Part shown: piece by piece, positions 35,001-43,084 of the stretch
Numbering within the stretch: position 1 is the first letter of the stretch
Layout: every line of letters begins with the position of its first letter
From: JAICWP01 sp035278025
GTDB taxonomy: Bacteria; Acidobacteriota; Terriglobia; Terriglobales; Acidobacteriaceae
NCBI GenBank assembly: GCA_035278025.1
Contig: DATEJK010000165.1
Span: forward strand, 38,587 to 102,586
Direction: 5' to 3'
Length of the DNA: 64,000 nucleotides
The notes under the pieces: model-generated
The model's database searches: none
What the model saw: only the letters and a program-made list of their open reading frames with translations
Told to the model about the DNA's origin: nothing
Translations under genes and position numbers: made by a program

Positions 35001-37503
35001 ACTGCAGCCGCAGCCGTTCCAGTACCTTGCGCAGCGGCTCGCTAGCCGGGGCCACAATCGAAGTATGGAAAGCATGGCTCACCGGCAACGCGGCCACTTC
35101 ATACCCCGCCTTTTGGAACGCTTCCATGGCCTGCTCGACTGCCCTGGTGGCGCCGCCTATGACGGCCTGGTGATCGCTGTTGTTGTTGGCGATCACCACA
35201 TAGCCATCCACCGTCTTCAGAATTCGTTCGATTTCTGCCAATGGCGCAAACACCGCCGCCATCCGCCCATTGTCGCCAAACGACACGCGAGTCATTTCGC
35301 GGCCACGCGCGCTTACCGCTTCCAAGGCGTCTTCGAAGGGGAGCCCCCCTGCGGCGATGAGCGCCCCATACTCGCCAAGGCTGTGTCCCATGGTGAAATC
35401 GGGCTCAATGCCGTAAGCGGCCAGGAGCCTGGTCAGCGCCATATCGGTTGCCAGCACTGCGGGCTGGGTGATGGCTGTCTGACGCAGGTCTTCTTCCGCG
35501 GCAGCCACCGCCGCATCATTCGCTCTATCTATGAAAATGAATTTGCTGAGCGGCTTGCCCAACAAAGGCGTCATGATGCGATCGGCCTCCGCAAAAGTTT
35601 CGGCCACAATCGGTTCGCTGGCACGTAGCGGCTGGAGCATATTGACGTACTGCGAACCTTGCCCGGTGTAAAGGAACGCCACTTTGGGCGCGGCCCCGTG
35701 TCCGCGGAAAATGCCCTGCGCGCGCAGGGCCTTCCATACCGGCGCCTGGTTGGCCGCTAGCGCCTTAAGAGCGCTGCTCGCTTTGCTTGCCAGTTCCGCG
35801 GCGTCGGCGTAGTCAATCGCCAGGCGCTCGGGCGCTCGCAGGTCAGCTTCCGCCGGAACCGCCGGCGCGGGTGCGCGACCTCTCTCTGCTTCCCTCTTGA
35901 CTGCCTGTAAACGCTCGAGCAAGGCGCTCTCTGAATCAGCCCCTATGACCACCGCGCCGCGTAAGGGAGCTTTGTAAAAGGATGCGGAACTACGCGGGCC
36001 ATTCTTTTCCTGAGGGGAAGGAGTAACCGCGGCCGCAATCTCACCAACCGCCACCGTCCGCTTGCCGTTTCCGGTCAGCCGGTGGGGAATGTATTCTTCG
36101 AGCACCGCGTGAAAATTCGTGCCGCCAAACCCGAAAGCGCTCAAGCCGGCTCGGCGCACACTATCTGCAGGAACTGTCCACGGCGCCAGTTCAGTATTGA
36201 CGCGAACTGGAGAATGCACAAAGTCAATATCCGGATTGCGACGTGCGCAATTGACGCTAGGCGGCAGCACCTTGTCGCGAAGCGCCAGGGCGGTTTTCAG
36301 GAAGCCGGCCGCGCCGGCAGCTCCCTTCAGATGCCCGATGTTGGACTTCACCGAGCCCAGGGCTACCGACCCGGTAGGGAGGTGGAAACCGCTCAGCACG
36401 TCCACCAGGCTTTGCACTTCGACCACATCGCCCACGCGAGTGGAAGTTCCGTGTCCTTCAACATAAGTGGCGGTCGCGGGCGACAAACCGGCGTTCCGCC
36501 ATCCGCGCTCCACCGCCAGTTTCTGGCCGATCGGATTGGGAGCGGTAATTCCCTTCCCCTTTCCGTCGCTCGATCCGCCCATGCCTCGCAGAACCGCGTA
36601 GATTTTGTCTCCGTCCCGTTCGGCATCAGCCAGCCGCTTGAGCAGAAAGATGGCGGCGCCTTCGCCCATGACAAAGCCATCCGCTCCTTCCGCGTAGGGA
36701 CGGGTGCCGGTCGCGGAGAGCGCTCCGATCTTGCAGAACTTCACGAAGGTGGAAGCGCCCATGTTGCGGTCAATGCCGCCGGTAATCACCGCGTCGAAAT
36801 CGTTCTGCAGCAGCCCTTCGGCGGCCGAACTAATGGCAGCCATGGCGGAAGCGCACGCCGCATCCACCACATAATTGGGCCCGTGAAAGTTGTAGATATT
36901 GGCAATTCGGCCGGCAATACAGTTGGCCAACTCGCCCGGCATGCTGTCTTCTGTAATTTCGGGCAGGTGCTTGCCCATGCGATCCTGCAATTCCCGCGTG
37001 ATGGCGTGCCGCACCGCCTCGGGCAGCACCGCAAAACTCTTGCTTTCTTCCAGCTCCCGGGCGTATTCCGGAAAATAAACGCGCAGCGCCGTCAGGTAGT
37101 GCTTTTCACCCGCCATGGCATTGCCCAGGATCACTGCCGTCCGCTCCAGGCCCAATGGCCGCTGGGGATAGCCGTAGTCTTCCAGCGCTTCCCGGGTGCA
37201 GGCGATCGCCCACTTTTGCGCTAAATCCATGGCATCAACCACCCGCGGTGGAACCGCCAGGCGCCACTTCATGGGCTCCCACGGGTAGTCGCGCACCCAC
37301 CCTCCAATCTTGGAATAGGTTTTGTCGGGTGCACTGGGTTCAGAATCGTAGTAAAGCGCGGGGTCCCAGCGCTCGGGTTGAACCTCCGTGATGCTATAAC
37401 GCCCGCTTTTTACGTTTTCCCAGAATGTGGATACGTTGGGGGCGTCGGGCAGAATAGCGCCCGTCCCGACAATAGCGATGGCTCGGTAAGCTGTATCTTC
37501 CAT
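29065..37503 (-). CDS. PUFA-synthase-like type I PKS, KS-AT-KS-ACP3-KR-DH
   Basis: A 2812-residue megasynthase. KS1 has active Cys217 (DAACASA), EGHGTST and SNIGHLKGAAG. AT has Ser708 (GHSLGE) and SHAFHTS, the pattern of malonyl-specific ATs. A second, divergent KS has Cys1265 (NAACASTAQG), SHETYTP and NTKGFTGH, so Cys, both His and Lys are kept. Three tandem carrier domains are centred on Thr1675, Thr1780 and Thr1888 (LGV/IDTVKQAE) where Ser is expected. KR has VTGAAGSIV and Tyr2399. The DH hot-dog has His2543 (DHQIGGTPLLPG), and its second half shows ExxxQ instead of DxxxQ. No ER or thioesterase is present. Tandem ACPs followed by KR and DH recall PfaA and HglE lipid synthases. The product is probably a long, partly unsaturated or hydroxylated acyl chain. 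AGGAG precedes the ATG. Confidence 0.9.
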   Translation of the reverse strand: MEDTAYRAIAIVGTGAILPDAPNVSTFWENVKSGRYSITEVQPERWDPALYYDSEPSAPDKTYSKIGGWVRDYPWEPMKWRLAVPPRVVDAMDLAQKWAIACTREALEDYGYPQRPLGLERTAVILGNAMAGEKHYLTALRVYFPEYARELEESKSFAVLPEAVRHAITRELQDRMGKHLPEITEDSMPGELANCIAGRIANIYNFHGPNYVVDAACASAMAAISSAAEGLLQNDFDAVITGGIDRNMGASTFVKFCKIGALSATGTRPYAEGADGFVMGEGAAIFLLKRLADAERDGDKIYAVLRGMGGSSDGKGKGITAPNPIGQKLAVERGWRNAGLSPATATYVEGHGTSTRVGDVVEVQSLVDVLSGFHLPTGSVALGSVKSNIGHLKGAAGAAGFLKTALALRDKVLPPSVNCARRNPDIDFVHSPVRVNTELAPWTVPADSVRRAGLSAFGFGGTNFHAVLEEYIPHRLTGNGKRTVAVGEIAAAVTPSPQEKNGPRSSASFYKAPLRGAVVIGADSESALLERLQAVKREAERGRAPAPAVPAEADLRAPERLAIDYADAAELASKASSALKALAANQAPVWKALRAQGIFRGHGAAPKVAFLYTGQGSQYVNMLQPLRASEPIVAETFAEADRIMTPLLGKPLSKFIFIDRANDAAVAAAEEDLRQTAITQPAVLATDMALTRLLAAYGIEPDFTMGHSLGEYGALIAAGGLPFEDALEAVSARGREMTRVSFGDNGRMAAVFAPLAEIERILKTVDGYVVIANNNSDHQAVIGGATRAVEQAMEAFQKAGYEVAALPVSHAFHTSIVAPASEPLRKVLERLRLQSPRIPTVANLNGEFYPTGADVVPRMLDILAQQVASPVQFTKGLRTLYEAGARVFVEVGPKKALQGFAEDVLGGRGDVLSLFTNHPKFGDIPSFNQALCGLYAAGLGRGTAGVVPEQMAIGASGAERPESMTIVSSANAAPAAASVPRNGDLYLELGHMFADVLERAWQIYGAQQPVRATAPVTITGAALGLPGTEHIFDDGNIGRILRGEQFIDVVPGGLRRAMLDKHITRLVKSDNGGATFETIHDVADVIKLAGRGGTFDLEAEFGVSADRIAALDRVTQLAIAAGIDALRDAGIPLVMRYKTTSKGTQLPDGWALPEALRDDTGVIFASAFPGYDSFADEMSRYYQDHARREQLATLESLRARMAETNGHSILEQELEQRAEELRDAIEKQPYVFDRRFLFRTLSMGHSQFAEFIGARGPNTAINAACASTAQGVGLAEDWIRAGRCRRAIVISADDVTSDHMLEWFGAGFLATGAAATDEVVEDAAIPFDRRRHGMIVGMGAAALVVESAEAAQERGMQPICELLSAVTANSAFHGTRLDVRHISRVMEDLVAQAEARHGIRREEIASRTVFVSHETYTPARGGSASAEIFALRHVFGDVADRIVIANTKGFTGHAMGTGIEDVVAVKALETGWVPPVANFKEIDPELGSLNLSKGGIYPVEYALRLGAGFGSQISMTLVRWVRTKDGVRRSPNALGYAYRVCDAAAWNTWLVKIAGHSGGEMEVVRRTLRVRDKGPAARAMQSAPETTVVPVESQTSEPVPESTVPEARPAPAPIVFTSAPKVTAPKTEPVPNSKPSSEGDGVKERVLAVVAEKTGYPVDMLDLDLDLEADLGVDTVKQAEVFAAVREAYAIPRDEKLRLRDFSTLAHVIRFVHERRPKTAAVKASTPIAEVQQPKVAAPPAAETSDVKERILDLVVEKTGYPKEMLELDLDLEADLGIDTVKQAEMFAVIREIYNIPRDESRKLRDYPTLAHAMRFVFEKRPELASASLTPIVEQTPTIPASVAAAAQAASDDAIKEKVLEIVAEKTGYPKDMLDLDLDLEADLGIDTVKQAEMFAAVRAAYNIPREENLKLRDFPTLASVIKFAHDRQSGVRKAAMANSAATEEEHKSTAEKPGASPVIRPALASLEAANRVPRRVPMPVLRPALDLCKPTGVTLGRGRRIVIMPDKGGVGEALAQSLQSFGVEVLRIEDVPDTNAFTNRLKTWMAAGPVHGVYWLPALDDEGQLQDLDLISWREAVRLRCKLFYATMRTLYEQIAAPGTFLVSATRLGGQHGYDEAGAVAPLGGAVAGFTKTYKRERTDAVVKTVDFEPGRKAKEIADTLINETLRDPGAIEIGHKQGLRWSISLREQPAADGKPGLVLSKDTVFLVTGAAGSIVSAITADLAAASSGTFYLLDLVPEPDPNNPDLKRFAADRDGLKRELYARMQARGERATPAMVEKELAALERAQAALSAINSVRAAGGSAHYFAVNLTDAEAVARVVDQVRTRSGRIDVLLHAAGIERSHFLPDKDAREFDLVFEVKSDGWFNLLHAVGDMRLGATVVFSSIAGRFGNAGQADYSSANDLLCKITSSFRGTRPATRGIAIDWTAWGGIGMATRGSIPKMMEAAGIDMLPPEAGIPLIRRELTSGGTRGEVVIGQRLGILTNEFDPTGGLDTDKVRTALESGPAARGPMIGRITSLTLHGGLSIETTLDPAVQPFLHDHQIGGTPLLPGVMGIEAFAEAVRCLLPGWHIESVENVNFLAPVKFFRSEPRTLTVEALIAARNGGLIADCRLLGSRKIPNQSEPQVTTHFTGRVCLARQPLQAITKPRLGSLAGPMITSDDVYRVYFHGPAYQVVERAWWDGVHLTAQLAGNLPANHYPSELATTISPRLIEFCFQSAGLWELVVLGQLGLPQHVERIRLLRAPELADGPLYSVIAPNSQPSRFDVEVLDMAGNVYLQLTGYRTVVLPEGVDANAVKALQALMSLQSVAA

Positions 37504-37533
37504 GATGACGCTCCTGCTGCAACCTATGAAAGC

Positions 37534-39210
37534 TCAAGCTGCGCGCGCGGCATTTTTTGCGGCGCGGTTGTATAAAACGTCGGCTATGAAATCCATGTCT
37601 GCTATTAGGCCCGCCTGCGCGCGATGGATAGCCGGCAATTGCAGATTGGTTTCAAGGGCTCCCATTTCGGCATCTGTTACCCCGCCCGCTCCCGCTGCCA
37701 GGCGCAATCCTTCCTCGGCGACTTTAAACGCCGCCTCCCGCGCGAACACCCGGCTCAGAACTGCCAGGGCAGTGGCGTCGAAGCGACGATTGGCCTTCTC
37801 ATTCAGCTTGCCTTCTGCCAGACGCGCCGCGCGCCGCGCCAGACTGCCCGCGCACTCGGCATAGGAGATCAACTCGCCCAGCCGCAATAGAACGTGCTGA
37901 TATCGGGTGAGGCGGCCGAGGCGGGCCCTCTCCATCACCTCGGCCAGCGCGTGCGCGGCCAGCGCCGCAATGTCCGCCCCCAGATTCGGATGTCCCGCAT
38001 GCACCTTCTCCAGTTGTTGCGCCTGCTCGTGGTAGTACTGCCCGCGAGTCTTAAGGTGAAGCTGCCAGCGGTCACGGCTGATGGTCATCTCCATGATCTC
38101 GGAGGTGCCTTCGTAAATAGTGGTGATGCGCACGTCGCGGCTGATCTTCTCCACCATGTATTCGTGGGTGTAGCCATACCCGCCCAGAGCCTGAATGCTG
38201 GCCTCAGCCGCCGCATTGCCCGCTTCTGAAGCCATGTACTTGGCGATCGCGCCTTCGGTATTCAGACTGCCCTCGCCTGCATCAATGCGTTCTGCGGTCT
38301 CTTCGAGAAAAGAGCGGGCGGCTTCCAGGCGCAGCACGTGCGGCACAATCAGCTTGTGGGTGTATCCCTGCTTTTCTGAGAGTGGCGCCCCGGCTTGAAT
38401 TCGCTTGGTGGAATATGGAATGGCGCGGTCCAGCGCCGCCCAGCCTGCGCCCAGTCCAAAGGCAGCCACCATCAGGCGCGTATAACCGAACACCGCCTGG
38501 GCCTGGTTCAGTCCCTGACCTTCGACGCCGCCCAGCAGTCGGTCGGCGTCAACATAGACATCGTTGAACGCCAACGCGGCCGTGTTGCTCAGGCGAATGC
38601 CGTGCTTGTTTTCGGGCTGGTCATGGGTAAATCCCTTTGTGTCCTTCTCTACCACCAACCAACTCGGACCCGCCGGCGTATTGGCCAGAACTGTGTACGC
38701 ATCGGCAATACCGCCGTTGCTGATCCACTGTTTGTTTCCATTGATCTTGTACCCTGCGACGCGGCCGTCCTGAAGCACTGGGTCGGCGGTGGTCTTCAGC
38801 GCTCCCAGATCGCTGCCTGCCTCCGGTTCGGTGGCACCGTACGCGAACAACAACCCTTCGTTCGCAATCCGGCTGAGCCAATTTTTCTTCTGTTCTGGAG
38901 TGGCGCCCACCGTAATCGGGTCGCTGCCCAGAAATGTGGCCAGCACCGCGGTGGCAATGCCCAGATCAATCCGCGCCATCTCCTCGCAAATGCAATACAC
39001 GTCGAAGGCGCCACCCCCAAGGCCGCCATACTCCTCAGGAATAAAGAGCAGCTGAAGCCCCAGCCGGTCCGGATCGCACATGTAGCGGACAATGTCCAGC
39101 GGGCACTCGTCGCGCTCGTCCAGTTCGATGAGGGTTTCATCAGGCAGCCGTTTCTTGGCGAAGTCCCGGAGCGACTTCAAACTCAACTTCAGTGTTTTTG
39201 GCGCAATCAT
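37534..39210 (-). CDS. Acyl-CoA dehydrogenase (FAD), VLCAD-like length
   Basis: A 558-residue ACAD. The N-terminal helical domain has FIPEEYGGLGGG. The FAD/substrate segment has YGATEPEAGSDLGALKTTA and INGNKQWISNGG. The C-terminal domain has ALGGYGYTHEYMVEKISRD and IYEGTSEI, with Glu367 in the position of the MCAD catalytic base. An extra C-terminal helical region of about 150 residues matches the long-chain/ACAD9-type layout. These enzymes introduce a trans-2 double bond and pass electrons to ETF. ETF genes lie immediately upstream (11 bases) and the megasynthase 30 bases downstream, so the substrate may be a megasynthase product or intermediate. RBS GAGAGG precedes the ATG. Confidence 0.9.
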   Translation of the reverse strand: MIAPKTLKLSLKSLRDFAKKRLPDETLIELDERDECPLDIVRYMCDPDRLGLQLLFIPEEYGGLGGGAFDVYCICEEMARIDLGIATAVLATFLGSDPITVGATPEQKKNWLSRIANEGLLFAYGATEPEAGSDLGALKTTADPVLQDGRVAGYKINGNKQWISNGGIADAYTVLANTPAGPSWLVVEKDTKGFTHDQPENKHGIRLSNTAALAFNDVYVDADRLLGGVEGQGLNQAQAVFGYTRLMVAAFGLGAGWAALDRAIPYSTKRIQAGAPLSEKQGYTHKLIVPHVLRLEAARSFLEETAERIDAGEGSLNTEGAIAKYMASEAGNAAAEASIQALGGYGYTHEYMVEKISRDVRITTIYEGTSEIMEMTISRDRWQLHLKTRGQYYHEQAQQLEKVHAGHPNLGADIAALAAHALAEVMERARLGRLTRYQHVLLRLGELISYAECAGSLARRAARLAEGKLNEKANRRFDATALAVLSRVFAREAAFKVAEEGLRLAAGAGGVTDAEMGALETNLQLPAIHRAQAGLIADMDFIADVLYNRAAKNAARAA

Positions 39211-39221
39211 GAATGACCTCT

Positions 39222-40208
39222 CTACGCTGCTTTGCTTCGCAACTCGCGTACTTTGCTAGTTAACTCCGGCAGGAATTCCAGGATGTCATCCACAACTCCG
39301 ACGTCGGCCACCTGGAAGATCGGGGCCTTGGGATTCTTGTTGATGGCGATGATGAAGGGGCTGCCCTTAAGGCCGGCAAGATGCTGGAAAGCGCCGCTGA
39401 TGCCGCATGCCAGATAGACGTTCGGTTGAACCGTCTTGCCGGAGGAACCAACCTGGCGCGATTTCTCCAGCCACTTGGCATCAACCACCGGCCGCGAGCA
39501 GGAAACTGCGGCGCCGAGGGCTTCCGCCAGATCCTCCGCGATCGAAAGATTGTCCTTCTCCTGAATTCCCCGGCCGACGGAGACAAGAACGGAGTGCTTG
39601 GTAATATCCACTTCGCCCGATTCGGCGATGACCGTTTCTACATAGCGGCGCCCCGAGGTAAGCGCTCCCACTTCTGCTGACTTGTCCACCACCTTGCCGT
39701 TTGCCGGCGGTATCACCGGCGCCTTGAACGCTCCCGGACGAACGGTCAGCACCACGCCCGACGAGATGTCACACTCCACATTGGCGCTGATTTGCCCCCC
39801 GAATTCCTGGCGAACCACTTTAAGCTGCATCCCTGCCCTGCCCGCGATCGCCAGCACGTCCGGAACGAATGCCGCCTTCAGCTTGATGGAAAGACCCGGC
39901 GCCAAATCAATCCCGAAATGCTCGTGGGCAAGCACGAGGATGCTTCCCGGAGGAATAAGCTTAGGCAGGGCCTTTCGAATCAATTCGGCGTTGGGATATG
40001 CAAGAGCTTCATTGGAAATCTTCCATACCTCCGGGTAGGAAGCGCACAGGCTGCGGCAGGCGGAATCCAGTTCCGCCCCCGATCCGGTGACCATTGCGGT
40101 CGGCGCCGCCGCGGCGTCAATTTGTTTGATAGCGGCCAGCAGTTCCGCCGCGGAATCGTCTACCATACCGGCTTTATGCGTGACGTAAGCAAAAATGTGC
40201 GCTGTCAC
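39222..40208 (-). CDS. etfA: Electron transfer flavoprotein alpha subunit
   Basis: A 328-residue EtfA. The N-terminal Rossmann-like domain (ILVLAHEHFGID and ADVLAIAGR-type segments) is followed by the C-terminal FAD-binding domain with VSVGRGIQEKDNLSIAEDLAEALG, VGSSGKTVQPNVYLACGISGAFQHLAG and INKNPKAPIFQVADVGVVDD. It carries FAD and takes electrons from acyl-CoA dehydrogenase. The GTG start overlaps the EtfB stop (GTGA), so the subunits are translationally coupled. The usual partner set (ACAD downstream, quinone reductase upstream) indicates electron delivery to the membrane quinone pool. Electron bifurcation is not indicated but cannot be excluded from sequence alone. Confidence 0.93.
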   Translation of the reverse strand: MTAHIFAYVTHKAGMVDDSAAELLAAIKQIDAAAAPTAMVTGSGAELDSACRSLCASYPEVWKISNEALAYPNAELIRKALPKLIPPGSILVLAHEHFGIDLAPGLSIKLKAAFVPDVLAIAGRAGMQLKVVRQEFGGQISANVECDISSGVVLTVRPGAFKAPVIPPANGKVVDKSAEVGALTSGRRYVETVIAESGEVDITKHSVLVSVGRGIQEKDNLSIAEDLAEALGAAVSCSRPVVDAKWLEKSRQVGSSGKTVQPNVYLACGISGAFQHLAGLKGSPFIIAINKNPKAPIFQVADVGVVDDILEFLPELTSKVRELRSKAA

Positions 40209-40996
40209 CTCATTCCTCCTTTCGCCGCGATCAGCTCAGCAACTCTCTCCACATTTTTCTCGCGACCGTCGTCGAGCATTTCGGCTCCCTTGCCCAGCGT
40301 GGGCACGAAGTAATCCAGCCGCTTCACCTTGGCGGCTCTCTCTCCTACCTCGCCTGGGTCAATCTGCAATTCCGAGGCGCCATAGGTGGGAATGGGCACG
40401 GAGGCCACTGCCCGGATGCCGCGCATCCCGACATAACGAGGTTCATTGATGCCGGTCTGAATGGAAAGCACACAGGGCAACTCGATCTCGTTGATCTCGC
40501 GGTTGCCGCCTTCGATTTCGCGGCTGATCTTGAGTTTCCTGCCGGGCAGAGCTTCGACGGAGTTGACCAGAGACGCAAAGGGATAGTCGAGCATTGCGGC
40601 CAGCATCCCACCGACCTGGGCGCCTCCGTCGTCTGCCTGCACTCCGGTCAAGACCAGGTCGTAGGCACCCTTCTGCACGAAACCCTTGAGGACGGTCGCA
40701 ATGCCTTTGGCGTCTGATCCGCTAAAGGCCGCATCAGAAAGAAGTGCGCCCTGATGGACGCCCATGGCCATCTCCCGGCGCAGAACCTCCTCGTCATCCT
40801 CCCCGCCAACCGTTACTACCGTGACGTTGCCTCCGATGCGAGCCACCATCTGCAGCGCTTCTTCGACCGCATAGTTGTCCGGTTCATTTACCGAATACAC
40901 TGCCTCATCGAGCTCGATGCCGGTTCCTTCCTGGTTAAGCTCGATCTCATTTTCGGAAGTGTCCAGCACTCGTTTCACGCAAACTAGAATCTCCAC
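40205..40996 (-). CDS. etfB: Electron transfer flavoprotein beta subunit
   Basis: A 263-residue EtfB of normal length. Typical blocks are ILVCVKRVLDT, SVNEPDNYAVEEAL, VTVGGEDDEEVLRREMAMG, VLTGVQADDGGAQVGGMLAAML and LPCVLSIQTGINEPRY. The last is the partner-recognition region for dehydrogenases. Start is GTG preceded by AAGGAGG at good distance, nine bases after the stop of the Fe-S oxidoreductase gene. With EtfA it forms the soluble electron shuttle between the acyl-CoA dehydrogenase and the membrane oxidoreductase of the same operon. Confidence 0.93.
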   Translation of the reverse strand: MEILVCVKRVLDTSENEIELNQEGTGIELDEAVYSVNEPDNYAVEEALQMVARIGGNVTVVTVGGEDDEEVLRREMAMGVHQGALLSDAAFSGSDAKGIATVLKGFVQKGAYDLVLTGVQADDGGAQVGGMLAAMLDYPFASLVNSVEALPGRKLKISREIEGGNREINEIELPCVLSIQTGINEPRYVGMRGIRAVASVPIPTYGASELQIDPGEVGERAAKVKRLDYFVPTLGKGAEMLDDGREKNVERVAELIAAKGGMR

Positions 40997-41005
40997 GCAA
41001 CCTCC

Positions 41006-43084
41006 TTATGCCGCCGGGCTTTCCCGCACGATTTTCTGGTCTGTCAGTTCCGCCAAGTCAATGGCCGTCATCTCTCCTTCGAACCCTGCCACCTTGATCG
41101 CATCTTCCAGATTCACCATGCAGAAAGGACAGGCCGTGACGATCACATTGGCACCTGCCTCGGCAGCCATCCTGACCCGCTTGACCCCGATCCGTTCCTC
41201 CTCTTTCGGTTCGTAAAACAGCATTAATCCGCCGCCCCCGCAGCAGAAGGAGCGGTCGCGAGAACGGCGCATTTCGACCCGCTTTAACCCCGGGATGGCA
41301 TCAAGCACATCCCGGGGCTCGTCATAGATATGGTTGTGCCGGCCGAGGTAGCAGGGGTCGTGATAGGCGTAAACTTTGCCGTCTTCTGACGGATGGAATT
41401 TGATTTTGCCCGTTTTCACTTCCCGCGCAATTACCTGGCTGATGTGCTCGACGGGTGGCACATTCTTGTAATCGTGTTTCATCGCGTTGTAAGCATGGGG
41501 ATCGGAAGTGACAATCCTTCGTGCCCCGGATTCACGAATGGCCTGGGTGTTGTGATCGCGCAGGGCGCGGAATAGGGTCTCTTCCCCAAAACGGCGCGCT
41601 TCATGCCCACTGTCTTTCTCCCTTGGGCCCAGAATTCCGAAATCCTCCCCTACATGCTGCAGAATATTCGCCGTGGCTCGTCCAATCGCCTGTATGCGGT
41701 CGTCATAGGAGGTAATGCTGTCCACAAAATAAAGAGTGCTCGTGCCCTCGCCATTCAGAATCTTCACCCGGCAGGTCTGCTCGAATTTCCCTGCACTCGC
41801 CCAGTCGGCCCTTTTTTTCGTTATCTTGCCGTAAGGGTTACCGCGACTCTCCAGCGCCTTGAGCGGCTTCTGCAGAGACTGCGGCACGTTCCCCTCATCC
41901 ACCAGACCACGCCGCAGATCAACGATTTTGTCTATGTATTCCACCAGCAACGGGCATTCCTCCTCGCACGCGCCGCAGGTGGTGCAGGACCAGATTTCAT
42001 CCTCCGAATAGACACTTCCCACCAGCGGCTGTCCGTTCTTCGCGCTGCCGAACATTGGGTAGTGGTGGAACGCGTAGTCCCTGGCCTTGATGGTAAGAAA
42101 CCTCGGCGACAGAGGCCTCCCCGCCGCATTTGAAGGACAGTTATCGGAGCAGCGCCCGCAATCAGCGCAGGAGTAGAAATCGAGCATGTGCTTCCAGGTG
42201 AAGTCTTCAAACGTCTTCACGCCGAAAGATTTCACCTGATCCAGGTGCTCGTCGGGAATGCCCCATCTCACCGGCTTTAAGTTCCCCGGTTCAAGCTTGG
42301 CAAAAAAAACGTTGAACAACGAGGTCTCCACGTGAAACTGAATCCCAAACGGGCGATAGCACAGCAGGAAGAAGAACGTCAGGTCATGAATCAGGTAAGC
42401 GCCAAGATGCAGATTTTGGAGCATGGGCAAAGAAGTTGAAAGCAGCACTTTGTTTAACATCCACGGCAACGAAAGAGCGGGCAGAAATTCTGCCGTTTGA
42501 CCCCGTTGCACAAGAGCCGCGGCCCGGCTGGCTTCAAACAGGCTGTCAGCGGCCATCAGGATGGCGATAAGCGCCAGCAGAAAAATGGCATCAACGGAAT
42601 GGCCCTTCCCATATCTTGCCGGAACCGAGTATCGTGCCGGCTTGAACGCCAGCCGGCGAATGGCGGCAACCACCATGCAGAAGAAGACCACGGTGGATGC
42701 GTAATCAGCGACGATGCCGTATACCTGACCAGCTTTGCCGGCAAGCCCGGGCATCACAAAGCTGTCGGACACGCCCAAAGCAAGCACCGAGAAGGCTCGG
42801 GTTGCGAGAATAATGAAACCCGCAAAAATCAGAAGGTGAATCGCCCCCGCCACGCGATAACGCGGGTGCTTCCACTGCCCCAGCCAGAACTGCAGCACCT
42901 TGCCCACTCGCCTGAATGGCTGGTCAAGACGGAAATCCCGCTCCCCGCGGAACAGCGGCTGGAGCCGCCTGGCTACAATGTAGGAAAAACACGCCGTGCC
43001 CAGCAGATAAATGATGAGGAACAGCAGCCTCCCCTCAATGAGCCAGTAGGTGGCGTGTGCCGGCGATTGGATGGCTTCTGCCAC
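41006..43084 (-). CDS. Membrane (Fe-S) oxidoreductase, putative ETF:menaquinone oxidoreductase
   Basis: A 692-residue protein. The first roughly 260 residues have several membrane helices like the NarI/cytochrome b-type subunit of heterodisulfide reductases. A bis-[4Fe-4S] ferredoxin part follows (CADCGRCSDNCP and CTTCGACEEECP), then two CCG/heterodisulfide-reductase domains (HDPCYLGRHN, FCCGGGG, and ACPFCMVNLEDA). Proteins of this architecture encoded beside etfAB are established or proposed ETF:(mena)quinone oxidoreductases (EMO, former DUF224), replacing ETF-QO in many bacteria. It is the first gene of the seven-gene operon. Start is GTG with a weak ribosome-binding site. A direction from ETF to quinone implies that the dehydrogenase works oxidatively. 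Confidence 0.85.
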   Translation of the reverse strand: MAEAIQSPAHATYWLIEGRLLFLIIYLLGTACFSYIVARRLQPLFRGERDFRLDQPFRRVGKVLQFWLGQWKHPRYRVAGAIHLLIFAGFIILATRAFSVLALGVSDSFVMPGLAGKAGQVYGIVADYASTVVFFCMVVAAIRRLAFKPARYSVPARYGKGHSVDAIFLLALIAILMAADSLFEASRAAALVQRGQTAEFLPALSLPWMLNKVLLSTSLPMLQNLHLGAYLIHDLTFFFLLCYRPFGIQFHVETSLFNVFFAKLEPGNLKPVRWGIPDEHLDQVKSFGVKTFEDFTWKHMLDFYSCADCGRCSDNCPSNAAGRPLSPRFLTIKARDYAFHHYPMFGSAKNGQPLVGSVYSEDEIWSCTTCGACEEECPLLVEYIDKIVDLRRGLVDEGNVPQSLQKPLKALESRGNPYGKITKKRADWASAGKFEQTCRVKILNGEGTSTLYFVDSITSYDDRIQAIGRATANILQHVGEDFGILGPREKDSGHEARRFGEETLFRALRDHNTQAIRESGARRIVTSDPHAYNAMKHDYKNVPPVEHISQVIAREVKTGKIKFHPSEDGKVYAYHDPCYLGRHNHIYDEPRDVLDAIPGLKRVEMRRSRDRSFCCGGGGLMLFYEPKEEERIGVKRVRMAAEAGANVIVTACPFCMVNLEDAIKVAGFEGEMTAIDLAELTDQKIVRESPAA

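Noticed and set aside
29065..37503. Megasynthase as the source of acidobacterial iso-diabolic acid
   Set aside because: That lipid needs tail-to-tail coupling, thought to be by radical-SAM chemistry. No such gene is here, and the domain set does not predict it.
29065..37503. Megasynthase as a complete PUFA synthase
   Set aside because: No PfaD-type enoyl reductase, PfaB or paired FabA-like DH domains are in the window, so EPA/DHA-type synthesis is not supported.
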